Below are positions 1 through 6,568 of a stretch of DNA of 7,488 nt, piece after piece. Both the position numbers and the translations under genes were made by a program. The stretch's first letter is position 1. Each line of letters begins with the position of its first letter. Under the pieces are notes generated by a model. The model had not been told where the DNA came from, made no database searches, and was given only the letters and a program-made list of their open reading frames with translations. Source of the stretch: Planctomycetota bacterium. Lineage in GTDB: Bacteria > Planctomycetota > Phycisphaerae > UBA1845. The stretch is taken from contig JADFHG010000171.1 in NCBI GenBank assembly GCA_022567365.1, forward strand, positions 1 to 7,488, read 5' to 3'.

Positions 1-697
1 ACACCTCGCCCACAGCCCGAACCATTGCCCGACAATGCGCTACCACGCCTCCGGTCACGCCGACGGGTCCGTTCCGCGACGACATCATCTCCATTATCCT
101 GGTGGCAATGGATCGAAACAGACCCATCGAAATGTCTTGACGCGGTTCCCCGGCTTTGACCCGCTCGATGACCTCGGTCCCGGCGAACACCGTGCAGAAA
201 CTGTTGACGATCGTTCCCGCGGATGACGTCATGGCGAGGTCGTCAATTTCCCTTAGCGTCACCCCGAGCTTCACCGCGATCGACTCGAGGAAGGTTCCCG
301 TTCCGGCCGCGCATTTGGCGTTCATGCGAAAGTCCGCCATTGCCCCGCCCACCTCAATGTGGATCACCTTCGTGTCCTGCCCGCCGATGTCGATGATGTG
401 TCGTACATCGGGGCACCATTCCCGAGCGCCGCGCGCATGACAGGTGATCTCCGTCACCCTGCGATCGGCGTCGGTAACGTGCTCGCGGCCGTACCCCGTC
501 GATACGCAATATGAAATATCCTGGAGCGTCCCCTTGGCCACCAACAAGGCCCGATCGAGCGACTCTTGCGCCGACTCCGCAAAGTCGAAGCCCGACGATA
601 ACACATGATGGCCGACGATCGCGCCGGCATTGTCGAGGACCACGCACTTGGTCGCCGAGGAGCCCACGTCGATGCCCACGAACAGCGCGGCGTTCAT
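1..697 (-). CDS. BadF/BadG/BcrA/BcrD/HgdC-family ATPase (2-hydroxyacyl-CoA dehydratase activator or benzoyl-CoA reductase ATPase subunit), partial
   Basis: The frame is open for 232 codons from an ATG at 697 and runs off the left edge, so the C-terminus is missing. The protein shows an ASKHA ATPase layout: phosphate-1 motif GIDVGSSATK (residues 8-17), STGYGRE (66-72), and phosphate-2 motif DIGGQDTK (103-110). Cys129 in NAKCAAGTG and Cys168 in SFCTVFAG match the pair that, in HgdC-type activators, holds one [4Fe-4S] cluster between two subunits. In this family ATP hydrolysis drives a low-potential electron from ferredoxin into the partner dehydratase or reductase. The start codon overlaps the stop of the upstream HgdB-like gene (ATGA), which implies translational coupling and a joint complex. 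The intact GGQDTK and NSxCTVFAG are more like BcrA/BadF or a generic activator than BcrD/BadG, which as I recall lacks the GGQD element. The exact subunit cannot be settled without the C-terminus. Confidence 0.9.
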   Translation of the reverse strand, partial: MNAALFVGIDVGSSATKCVVLDNAGAIVGHHVLSSGFDFAESAQESLDRALLVAKGTLQDISYCVSTGYGREHVTDADRRVTEITCHARGAREWCPDVRHIIDIGGQDTKVIHIEVGGAMADFRMNAKCAAGTGTFLESIAVKLGVTLREIDDLAMTSSAGTIVNSFCTVFAGTEVIERVKAGEPRQDISMGLFRSIATRIMEMMSSRNGPVGVTGGVVAHCRAMVRAVGEV

Positions 698-1935
698 CGT
701 TGCCGGCCCTCCAACTGCTCGATAAATGCCTCGATGTTGGTCATGCTCTGCGCCGTCGAGAAAAAACGCACGTCGCTGAGATCCCCGTCGAGGACGAGAA
801 TGGGCATACCCAGTTCCTCACGCAATCGCTGCGCCATCCCGAATCGCGAGTTTGTGTTGTTGGGGCAAGTGCGGGCATTGTGGAAGATCGCGCCCTCGAT
901 CCCGAATTTCTGGAACATATCGACGAGAAATGCCTGCTTGGTGTTCTCGTCGCGGTTGATGAAGATCTCGATGCTGGTCTTGGCCATCCACTCCAACGGA
1001 TCGCCGCCGTCGAAGGGCTCGAACGCCCAAGAGTTGCAGTATGTACTCGCGGCAATTACGGCGTTGAGGTCGAAAAACTTCTCGGAAACCTCTCGCAGCT
1101 TCGGCCAGATCGGCATTCCCTCCCAATACAGCCGCCACTTCTCCGCCGGCACGGCGCCCACGCCATCCGCGACGCGCTGCTTCATCTCGACGAGTAATGT
1201 CTCATAGTAATCCACCGCCACCTGTGAGCCGCGCATGACGATCACCGGGGCCATGTGGATCAAACCGTCAAAGAACGAAAACGGCGCGGGACGTGTCCGC
1301 GCGGTTTCCAACACCTCCAACCATAGCGTACTCGCCCGGCTTGACAACGCGACCACCTCGCGCAAACGATCCCAATCCATTTGCAGCTTGAACGAATCCT
1401 CGATTTGGCTGACCATGTTGAGAATCTGTTTACGGACGAACGCCACGTCGTCCGCGCCCACGCGGCCAAGATGGGTCGGCGGACAGACGCCCAAGACCGC
1501 CGCCTCGTGCTTGCGTCCGAAGAAACTGAACCAGTCCTGAACCTCGCGGCATTGATTCGTGCTATACACGAGAAGATCGGGCGTTGGCGTCCCCGCAATC
1601 CCATAACTCTCCTGCAAGGGACTGTATCCCGCGATCGACGCGCCGATGTCGCTGGTCATGTATGAGCACGATTCCGCACAGTACCCTGCCGCAACCGCCA
1701 GTGGAATGTGCTTGTGGCTCACCTTGCGCGCCCCCAGCATGGCGCCGTGGTTTTCAGGGAAGAACACGTCGAAACCCATCGCCGTGAGGATCTCACACGG
1801 ACCGACCGACGTGCACCACGCCACGCGCCGCGCCGGATCGCTCGCGGCCGCGTCGAGGTCCACGAAGTAATCGCGGAGCAGCGTGCGAAGACGCTGCTGC
1901 GTTTGGATCACCACTCGTTTGACGGATCTACTCAC
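694..1935 (-). CDS. HgdB/BcrB/BcrC-family subunit: benzoyl-CoA reductase or 2-hydroxyacyl-CoA dehydratase iron-sulfur subunit
   Basis: I start this 413-aa protein at GTG 1935 (reading SRSVKRVVIQTQ), because AGGGA lies 5 nt upstream (1941-1945). The frame is open back to an ATG at 2043, but that extension is encoded by a GC hairpin repeat and gives a low-complexity Arg/Pro stretch. Family signs are WCTSVGPCEILTAMGF (40-55), FPENHGAML (59-67), ESCSYMTSDIG (88-98), and a C-terminal DGDLSDVRFFSTAQSMTNIEAF. Cys90, Cys129 (STNQC) and Cys357 (ARTC) sit where HgdB, BcrB and BcrC subunits carry cluster-ligating cysteines. Beside dch, had and oah homologues, the simplest role is a catalytic-module subunit of class I (ATP-dependent) benzoyl-CoA reductase. 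Only one such subunit is visible although the enzyme needs two, so its pair should be past the left edge or elsewhere. A related dehydratase acting on another aromatic or alicyclic CoA ester is the alternative. The family is secure; the substrate is inferred. Confidence 0.84.
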   Translation of the reverse strand: MSRSVKRVVIQTQQRLRTLLRDYFVDLDAAASDPARRVAWCTSVGPCEILTAMGFDVFFPENHGAMLGARKVSHKHIPLAVAAGYCAESCSYMTSDIGASIAGYSPLQESYGIAGTPTPDLLVYSTNQCREVQDWFSFFGRKHEAAVLGVCPPTHLGRVGADDVAFVRKQILNMVSQIEDSFKLQMDWDRLREVVALSSRASTLWLEVLETARTRPAPFSFFDGLIHMAPVIVMRGSQVAVDYYETLLVEMKQRVADGVGAVPAEKWRLYWEGMPIWPKLREVSEKFFDLNAVIAASTYCNSWAFEPFDGGDPLEWMAKTSIEIFINRDENTKQAFLVDMFQKFGIEGAIFHNARTCPNNTNSRFGMAQRLREELGMPILVLDGDLSDVRFFSTAQSMTNIEAFIEQLEGRQR

Positions 1936-1993
1936 GTGTTTCCCTGGAACGATTGTTTGCCGTCCCGCAGCGTCAGCCCATTTCGATCGTTTC

Positions 1994-2144
1994 GTAGCGT
2001 CCGCCCCCCGTGGCGGACGAAGTCTTCGGGGGCTCCGATTCACTCCGTTCCGGTCCGTCCACCAGTGCGTTGAAAATCCCGATGGTTCTGGTGTTTATCC
2101 ATGTTCTTGGGTGTCCCACGGCCGCCACGGGGGGCGGCCGCTAC
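1994..2144. repeat. REP/BIME-like inverted repeat, copy 1 (downstream of had)
   Basis: Two 26-bp arms (1994-2019 and 2119-2144) are inverted relative to each other and differ at two positions. Each arm has GTAG at its outer foot and then a perfect 8-bp stem with a 6-nt loop. The arm nearer had is CGGCCGCC/GGCGGCCG; the far arm is CGTCCGCC/GGCGGACG. The 99-nt spacer between them has no clear similarity to the 29-nt spacer of copies 2 and 3. The proximal GTAG begins 15 nt after the had stop codon. A short hairpin preceded by GTAG and paired with an inverted partner is the known layout of REP/BIME sequences processed by RAYT transposases; assignment to that class is inference. Confidence 0.85.
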
Positions 2145-2159
2145 TTTTGCAACTGGTTG

Positions 2160-3182
2160 CTACGGCACGACGATCGACCGCAACGATACCCCTTCCTTCA
2201 TCGCCTCGAACGCCTTCTCGATCTCCTCCAGCTTGAACCGATGGGTCACGACTCGCTCGACGTTAACCTTACCTTGCGCCACAAGTCTGATGAGCGGCAC
2301 GTAATCCAACGGACGACATCCCAGCGATCCGACGATCTCAATCTCCTTGAACATGATCTTGCCGGCGACCAGAGAAATCTTCTCCTGCGTATAACCGACC
2401 ACACACAATCGGCCGCCGATCCGCACGCACTCGAAGGCCTCTTCGATCGTGCGGGGATTGCCGATGATCTCGATCGCGATGTCCGCTCCGCCGCCCGTGC
2501 GCTTCTTGACCTCCTTGCTCACCCGCTCTACCGACGACGGATTGATCGTTTCGGACGCTCCGAACTCCTTGGCCCACTCTAGCTTTCGCTCGCTAATATC
2601 GACCGCGATGACATATCCCCCGGCGGCAGCGGCCAATTGCACCGCGTTGATGCCGACCCCGCCGCAACCGAATATCACCACTGAATCACCGGGTTGCACG
2701 CGTGCGCGGTTCTTGACCGCGTGATAGGGGGTTGACACCGCGTCCGCGATGATCGACGCGGCCTCGAGCGGAATCGAATCCGGTAGCGCCACGACGTCCT
2801 TCGCCGGAACGGCCACGTACTCCGCGTATGCTCCATTGAAATGGTTGCCGAGCATCTGCATGTCGGCGCAGATGTTTTCGCGACCCATACGACAGAGGCT
2901 GCACTTTCCACAGGTCAGCACGGCGGGGATTACCACGCGGTCGCCCACCGCGACATTCGTCACCGCCTTCCCGATTTGCTCGATGATCCCGGACGCCTCG
3001 TGCCCGAGAACGATCGGCGGCTTCTTGAAGGTAGGCACGCCGTGCTCGATGTAGTGCAAGTCGGTATGACAAACACCGCACGCGGCCACCTTGACCAGGA
3101 TCTGGTCCGTCCCGACGCTGGGAACGGGAATATCCTCGACCTTCAAGCCGACCTCGCTGCCATGGAACACAACCGCTTTCAT
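2160..3182 (-). CDS. had: 6-hydroxycyclohex-1-ene-1-carboxyl-CoA dehydrogenase (zinc-dependent MDR family)
   Basis: A 340-aa zinc medium-chain dehydrogenase. It shows a catalytic-zinc site CGVCHTD (Cys38) and GHE (His61, Glu62), and four structural-zinc cysteines, Cys91, Cys94, Cys97 and Cys105. A Rossmann motif FGCGGVG (171-177) is followed by Asp195 at the end of beta-2, which favours NAD+ over NADP+. Where many alcohol dehydrogenases have a third zinc cysteine near residue 147 there is IIADAVSTPYHA, with Asp147. MDR proteins are hard to assign by sequence alone, so the substrate rests largely on the neighbours: between dch and the reductase gene it fits Had (BzdX/BamQ type), which oxidises the hydratase product to 6-oxocyclohex-1-ene-1-carboxyl-CoA. 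The upstream GGGG near the ATG is only a weak ribosome site. The gene is flanked on both sides by REP-like repeats. Confidence 0.85.
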   Translation of the reverse strand: MKAVVFHGSEVGLKVEDIPVPSVGTDQILVKVAACGVCHTDLHYIEHGVPTFKKPPIVLGHEASGIIEQIGKAVTNVAVGDRVVIPAVLTCGKCSLCRMGRENICADMQMLGNHFNGAYAEYVAVPAKDVVALPDSIPLEAASIIADAVSTPYHAVKNRARVQPGDSVVIFGCGGVGINAVQLAAAAGGYVIAVDISERKLEWAKEFGASETINPSSVERVSKEVKKRTGGGADIAIEIIGNPRTIEEAFECVRIGGRLCVVGYTQEKISLVAGKIMFKEIEIVGSLGCRPLDYVPLIRLVAQGKVNVERVVTHRFKLEEIEKAFEAMKEGVSLRSIVVP

Positions 3183-3280
3183 GCTCGGCCCCGCTTTTCC
3201 GTTCTCCCCATAGTCATCCAGATCTCCGTGTATGTTCGTCTTCTGAGAACTTGCCGTAACAGCCTGTTGAGGCAGTCGAC

Positions 3281-3361
3281 GTAGCGTCCGCCCCCCGTGG
3301 CGGACGTGGTTGCCGAGAATGCTATCGTCGTCCTACGGCCGCCACGGGGGGCGGCCGCTAC
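3281..3361. repeat. REP/BIME-like inverted repeat, copy 2 (between dch and had)
   Basis: Arms at 3281-3306 and 3336-3361 are identical to the corresponding arms of copies 1 and 3. They flank a 29-nt spacer (3307-3335) whose reverse complement begins TAGGACGACGATAGC, matching the copy-3 spacer at 25 of 29 positions. Over the full 81 bp, copies 2 and 3 agree at 77 positions and are mutually inverted. Outer inverted sequences AGCCTGTTGA (3261-3270) and TCGAACAGGCT (3385-3395) bound the unit, the latter touching the dch stop region. Confidence 0.9.
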
Positions 3362-3396
3362 GTGCTCGGCGGAGGCACCACTTTTCGAACAGGCTG

Positions 3397-4170
3397 TCAT
3401 CCGTGCCGCCACACCGGCGGACGTTTCTCCATAAATGCCGCGATCCCCTCCTGGGCATCCGACAGCTTCATGAGTTCGTCGAGATACAGTCGCTCCGCGC
3501 GCTCGAGGTGCGAAAGAATCCCCTCGCGTGCGGCCAACATGGTCGCCTTCTTCGCCAGCCGCACGACCGGGCGCGAGAGCTTGCGTATGTTGTCTAGATA
3601 GCCATCGACCTTGGCCTCGAACTCTTCGCATGGATACACCTGGTTGACGAGCCCTATGCGAAGCGCCTCGTCCGCTCCAATCGTAGCGCCAAGCGCCGTC
3701 AGCTCGACGGCCTTCTTGATACCGATCTGCGGGGGCAAGACGCACGCCGCGACCGGCGGAAACACGCCGACCTGTACCTCCGGTTGTCCGAATTTGGCGC
3801 GGTCCGATGCCAAGACGATGTCACAGAAGCATGCCAGCTCGTTGCCTCCCCCCAACGCCGCCCCCTGGACGGCCGCAATCGTCAACGCGTCGGTCGCGGC
3901 AAGCTTGCGGAAGATCCCGTGGAACATCCGGATCATGTCCCCGACCTTCTCCACCGTATGGTCCGCGACGTCCACACCCGCGCTAAAGACCTTGCCCGTC
4001 GCGCGAATCACGATCGCGGCCAAGTCGGTGTCCGCCGTCACACGCTCCAGCACCGCGTTGAACTCCTCCATCATGGCATTGTTCAGCACGTTGAGCGGCG
4101 GACGGTTCATGGTCACCGTGGCAATGCCGTCGGATACGTCTGTAGTCAGAAACTCGCCCGTGTCTGTCAT
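3397..4170 (-). CDS. dch: Cyclohexa-1,5-diene-1-carboxyl-CoA hydratase (crotonase family)
   Basis: A 257-aa enoyl-CoA hydratase/isomerase-fold protein of usual length for Dch (BzdW/BamR type). Oxyanion-hole elements are visible at FSAGVDVADH (62-71) and QGAALGGGNELA (102-113). The first stretch, with Val-Asp-Val-Ala-Asp-His followed by MIRMFHGIFRKL, is typical of dienoyl-CoA hydratases of the benzoyl-CoA pathway rather than of fatty-acid crotonases. The role is 1,4-addition of water to the cyclic diene made by benzoyl-CoA reductase, giving 6-hydroxycyclohex-1-ene-1-carboxyl-CoA for the next gene, had. The ATG at 4170 has no strong ribosome site. The gaps of 146 bp upstream and 214 bp downstream are wide for an operon, so separate control of message stability or an internal promoter is possible. 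A general enoyl-CoA hydratase is the alternative, less likely in this context. Confidence 0.86.
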   Translation of the reverse strand: MTDTGEFLTTDVSDGIATVTMNRPPLNVLNNAMMEEFNAVLERVTADTDLAAIVIRATGKVFSAGVDVADHTVEKVGDMIRMFHGIFRKLAATDALTIAAVQGAALGGGNELACFCDIVLASDRAKFGQPEVQVGVFPPVAACVLPPQIGIKKAVELTALGATIGADEALRIGLVNQVYPCEEFEAKVDGYLDNIRKLSRPVVRLAKKATMLAAREGILSHLERAERLYLDELMKLSDAQEGIAAFMEKRPPVWRHG

Positions 4171-4195
4171 GTCAGGTCTTTGATTACTTGTCTTG

Positions 4196-4223
4196 AGTTA
4201 TCAGTTATCAGTTGTCAGTTCTT
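4196..4223. repeat. Short tandem heptamer repeat between SDR and dch
   Basis: Units agttatc, agttatc and agttgtc follow each other at 4196-4216, with a partial fourth (agttctt) to 4223. It lies about 26 bp upstream of the dch start. The period of 7 is not a codon multiple and the stretch is outside genes. No promoter or operator function is evident. Confidence 0.65.
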
Positions 4224-4316
4224 CGGTGTCCATAAACAACCCGACGCCCAGTGCGGAGGGCAAGGACTGACTACCGAGAGCGGAGTAATAACGACTGAAA
4301 GCTGACCCCGCATCAC

Positions 4317-5066
4317 TCATACATACTGACCGCCGTCCACGCGAATCACCTCGCCCGTGATGAACCGGGCGCGATCACTACACAGGAACGCCACTGTTTC
4401 CGCTACGTCCTCGACGGTTCCAACGCGGCCCATCAGGATCTCCGCGATCGACGCCTCCTTGGCCTCCCGGGACAACGAATCGAGAATCCCCGTATCGATC
4501 AGTCCGGGTGCGACGGCATTCACGGTTACATTGAACCGTGCGACTTCCTTCGCGAGGGCCTTCGTCAAACCGATCACTCCCGCCTTCGCGGCCGAGTAAT
4601 TCGTCTGTCCGAACTTGCCGCGCAACCCATTAATGCTCGATATGTTGACGATCGCACCGGCGTTTTGCTTCCTCATGATCGGTACAACCGCCCGGCAGAC
4701 GTTGAACACCCCTGTCAAATCGACATCGAGCACGTCACGCCACTCCTCATCGGACATCTTCCAGATCACCCGATCGCGAACGATTCCGGCGTTGTTGACG
4801 AGCACGTCGATCCCGCCCCCGCCCCATTGCCCGGCGAGCGCCTCCACGGCGTCATTCACCTGATCGACGTTTCGCACGTCGCCAACCCGCGACCACGCCC
4901 GCCGACCGTGCGACTCGATTCGCGCCGCCACGGGCGCCGCGTCATCGGGACCGCCTTGATAAAAAATCCCCACGTCATACCCGTCGCGCGCGAGGGTCTC
5001 GGCGATGCACCGGCCGATGCCGGTGCTGCCTCCCGTCACCAAGGCTCTTCGAGGTTGGTCAGTCAT
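4317..5066 (-). CDS. Short-chain dehydrogenase/reductase, PhaB/FabG-like (3-oxoacyl-CoA/ACP reductase type)
   Basis: A 249-aa classical SDR. Cofactor motif TGGSTGIG (11-18), NNAG (91-94), catalytic Ser144, Tyr157 and Lys161 (YSAAKAG), and a closing GEVIRVDGGQYV give full length. The stretch SSINGLRGKFGQTNYSAAKAG (143-163) closely resembles acetoacetyl-CoA reductases of the PhaB type. Where many FabG proteins carry the tetrad Asn (VNLTG) this one has VDLTG (Asp116); PhaB proteins can also show Asp there. The frame stays open upstream to 5501, but that part overlaps oah in another frame and looks non-coding, so ATG 5066 is chosen; its ribosome site is weak. Between oah and dch it could oxidise 3-hydroxypimelyl-CoA, the product of Oah, to 3-oxopimelyl-CoA, or serve a polyhydroxyalkanoate or fatty-acid role. 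The fold is certain; the substrate is inferred. Confidence 0.87.
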   Translation of the reverse strand: MTDQPRRALVTGGSTGIGRCIAETLARDGYDVGIFYQGGPDDAAPVAARIESHGRRAWSRVGDVRNVDQVNDAVEALAGQWGGGGIDVLVNNAGIVRDRVIWKMSDEEWRDVLDVDLTGVFNVCRAVVPIMRKQNAGAIVNISSINGLRGKFGQTNYSAAKAGVIGLTKALAKEVARFNVTVNAVAPGLIDTGILDSLSREAKEASIAEILMGRVGTVEDVAETVAFLCSDRARFITGEVIRVDGGQYV

Positions 5067-5152
5067 GGTTGATGCCGCCAATCCGCTCGCACAAGGGTCA
5101 CGTTCTCGTCCGACAAACCGCTCTGCACAATTCGGCGCCGCGCCGTCGGCAA

Positions 5153-6289
5153 CTACGCAGTCACCGCGGTCTCGAGCGCCGCGCCGCACTTGCCGCAATG
5201 ATCGAAGTCGCGGGGTATTCCCTTTGCCCCGCACTCTTTGCAAGTCTTGGCGTATGGACCCCAGAGGAACTCGCTCGATGCGTTCGGATCCGCGGCTCGA
5301 TCGCGCATTCCCGCGTAGTCGGTCTTGCGCTTTTCCACAAACGCCGTCATACCCTCGTGGGGCTCGAGACTCGTGTAATGGATCGAGAGCCAGTCGCGGG
5401 CGTGCCCCACGGTCGCATGCCACGCCGCCTCTTTCCAATAGTTGACCTGCGCCTTCGTATAGCGCGTACATTCGGAAAACTTGTTCACGATTTGCTCGCA
5501 TTGGTCAGCCACGACTTCGTCAAGTCGCGAGAGATCGATTGAATACCCATCTTCGCCCTTGACCGCTTTCTTGATCTCGGCGGGGGTGACCCTCCGCTCG
5601 AACGGCTGTTCCCATGGGTCCGTGTTCCAGTCGGCCAGGAACGTGCGGTCGTCGGTGAACTTTGTGACGAACGCGCCGTCCGCACCTTTGACCACCGGCA
5701 CGACCGTGTTGACCAATCCCATGGCGAGCGATGCGTACGCCTGATACCGCTGATTCAGGAACAAGATTGCACGTGCCTTGCGATCGCCCACGTGCAGGGG
5801 CAACCACTGCGTCGATCCGCCGCAGGCGACCGACCCGACGCTGGTGCCGACTTGGGCGATGAAGGTGTGTTCGCCCATGACGGCCAGATCGCACGCGAGT
5901 TGGCTCTCGTTTCCGCCGCCGACCGCCATGCCGTTGAGCCTGGCGATGACCGGTTTGCCGCAGTTGAGGATCGACTCGATGTAGGCCTTGAAACAGGACA
6001 TGTACTTCCAGTAGTCCCTTGGGCGCTGTGTGTAGCTCGCCTGATACTCCTTGACGTCCCCGCCGGTGCAGAAGGCGCGGTTGCCCTTCCCGCTGAAGAC
6101 GACGACGGCGACCCGATCATCCCACGAGGCGTCCGTAAACGCGGCCGTCAGTTCCTGGAGTGCGGGCGTGCTGTAGGCGTTGTAATTGTGCGGCCGGTTG
6201 ATCGTAATGAAGGCCACCCGACCACGCTTTTGATATTCGACTTCCTTGAAGCCGAACGACTCCGCGTCCTTCTGAGGAAACAGGCTCAT
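5153..6289 (-). CDS. oah: 6-oxocyclohex-1-ene-1-carbonyl-CoA hydrolase (ring-opening, BamA/BzdY type)
   Basis: A 378-aa crotonase-superfamily protein with the hallmark segments of ring-opening hydrolases: RPHNYNAYST (32-41), FCTGGDVKEY (73-82), RPRDYWKYM (89-97), ARLNGMAVGGGNE (116-128), VGSVACGG, and a long C-terminal domain with WLSIHYTSLEPHEGM. It ends in a CxxC-x11-CxxC cluster (Cys350, 353, 365, 368) that looks like a small zinc ribbon. The enzyme adds water to the C=C bond and then hydrolytically cleaves the ring to 3-hydroxypimelyl-CoA; the family is a marker for anaerobic aromatic degradation. ATG 6289 is chosen because GGAGG lies 7 nt upstream (6297-6301). The frame extends to 6334, but that part crosses a repeat and lacks family similarity. 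It is the first gene of the minus-strand cluster, behind a strong promoter and opposite tetR. Confidence 0.94.
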   Translation of the reverse strand: MSLFPQKDAESFGFKEVEYQKRGRVAFITINRPHNYNAYSTPALQELTAAFTDASWDDRVAVVVFSGKGNRAFCTGGDVKEYQASYTQRPRDYWKYMSCFKAYIESILNCGKPVIARLNGMAVGGGNESQLACDLAVMGEHTFIAQVGTSVGSVACGGSTQWLPLHVGDRKARAILFLNQRYQAYASLAMGLVNTVVPVVKGADGAFVTKFTDDRTFLADWNTDPWEQPFERRVTPAEIKKAVKGEDGYSIDLSRLDEVVADQCEQIVNKFSECTRYTKAQVNYWKEAAWHATVGHARDWLSIHYTSLEPHEGMTAFVEKRKTDYAGMRDRAADPNASSEFLWGPYAKTCKECGAKGIPRDFDHCGKCGAALETAVTA

Positions 6290-6296
6290 TATTGGA

Positions 6297-6301
6297 CCTC
6301 C
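6297..6301 (-). promoter_or_regulatory. Ribosome-binding site of oah
   Basis: GGAGG on the minus strand with a 7-nt spacer to ATG 6289. It is the best Shine-Dalgarno in the window and decides the oah start. Confidence 0.85.
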
Positions 6302-6317
6302 GTGTGGCCGTTGGGGC

Positions 6318-6337
6318 CGCATGCGCGACCGCATGCG
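6318..6337 (-). promoter_or_regulatory. Leader stem-loop from a 12-bp tandem repeat upstream of oah
   Basis: CCGCATGCGCG occurs twice with a 12-bp period (6317-6327, 6329-6339). Each copy contains the self-complementary octamer CGCATGCG, so the transcript can form an 8-bp stem closed by a 4-nt GUCG loop. It sits 16 nt upstream of the oah ribosome site, inside the predicted leader. A role in mRNA stability or translation control is inferred only. Confidence 0.55.
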
Positions 6338-6358
6338 CGGCGATCGTCGCCACGTTGT

Positions 6359-6378
6359 TCGAACGAACGTTCGCTCGA
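6359..6378. promoter_or_regulatory. 20-bp near-palindrome, candidate TetR-family operator
   Basis: TCGAACGAACGTTCGCTCGA is a palindrome except for one symmetric mismatched pair, centred on the perfect 10-mer CGAACGTTCG. Size and symmetry suit a TetR-family dimer site, and the divergent neighbour is a TetR regulator. It lies about 60-80 nt downstream of the predicted oah start site, so binding would act as a roadblock or through looping rather than by covering the promoter. Confidence 0.6.
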
Positions 6379-6413
6379 TAATCCCGCCGTCAAAAAGGCG
6401 AGATCATCCTCGA

Positions 6414-6427
6414 TTGGCATACGCCAA
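6414..6427. promoter_or_regulatory. Small inverted repeat near the oah transcription start
   Basis: TTGGC-ATAC-GCCAA, with perfect 5-bp arms, lies roughly 10-25 nt downstream of the predicted oah start site. It could be a second regulator site; the arms are short enough to be chance. Confidence 0.3.
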
Positions 6428-6443
6428 GCGCATGCCCTTATCC

Positions 6444-6471
6444 ATTATGCAACACGAGTTCACGCTGTCAA
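6444..6471 (-). promoter_or_regulatory. Sigma70-type promoter for oah and the minus-strand cluster
   Basis: On the minus strand, TTGACA (6466-6471, consensus) is followed after 16 nt by CATAAT (6444-6449, 5 of 6 consensus). The predicted start is near 6437, giving a leader of about 150 nt before oah that contains the near-palindrome and the stem-loop. Confidence 0.65.
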
Positions 6472-6494
6472 GGTAGATTTATCGATTTTTTCTC

Positions 6495-6523
6495 TTGACG
6501 AACGGTCCGTGGTCGGCCATAGT
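6495..6523 (+). promoter_or_regulatory. Putative promoter for tetR
   Basis: TTGACG (6495-6500) and CATAGT (6518-6523) are spaced by 17 nt, pointing away from the oah promoter. The two -35 boxes are only 23 bp apart, so one regulator could influence both. An ACGG-T-CCGT inverted repeat (6502-6510) lies in the spacer and is a possible autoregulatory site. Confidence 0.45.
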
Positions 6524-6568
6524 AATCGTAGGGGGTAAGGTGTTCCGGCAATCCGCGGATCCCATGGA

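Noticed and set aside
511..1207. Long plus-strand open frames (228 and 200 residues) opposite the reductase gene
   Set aside because: They are antisense to a gene with clear family motifs and show no recognisable domain; high GC content leaves such frames open.
1936..2043. N-terminal extension of the HgdB-like protein to ATG 2043
   Set aside because: The extension is encoded by a GC hairpin repeat, is Arg/Pro-rich and unlike the family; GTG 1935 has AGGGA at good spacing.
5067..5501. N-terminal extension of the SDR by 145 residues
   Set aside because: It overlaps the 3' end of oah in another frame, is Arg-rich low-complexity sequence, and the SDR fold is complete from ATG 5066.
6290..6334. 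Longer oah start at 6334
   Set aside because: It would cross the leader stem-loop and the ribosome site GGAGG; ATG 6289 has ideal spacing.
5792..6538. Plus-strand open frame of 248 residues opposite oah and the control region
   Set aside because: Antisense shadow of oah, crossing both divergent promoters; no recognisable fold.
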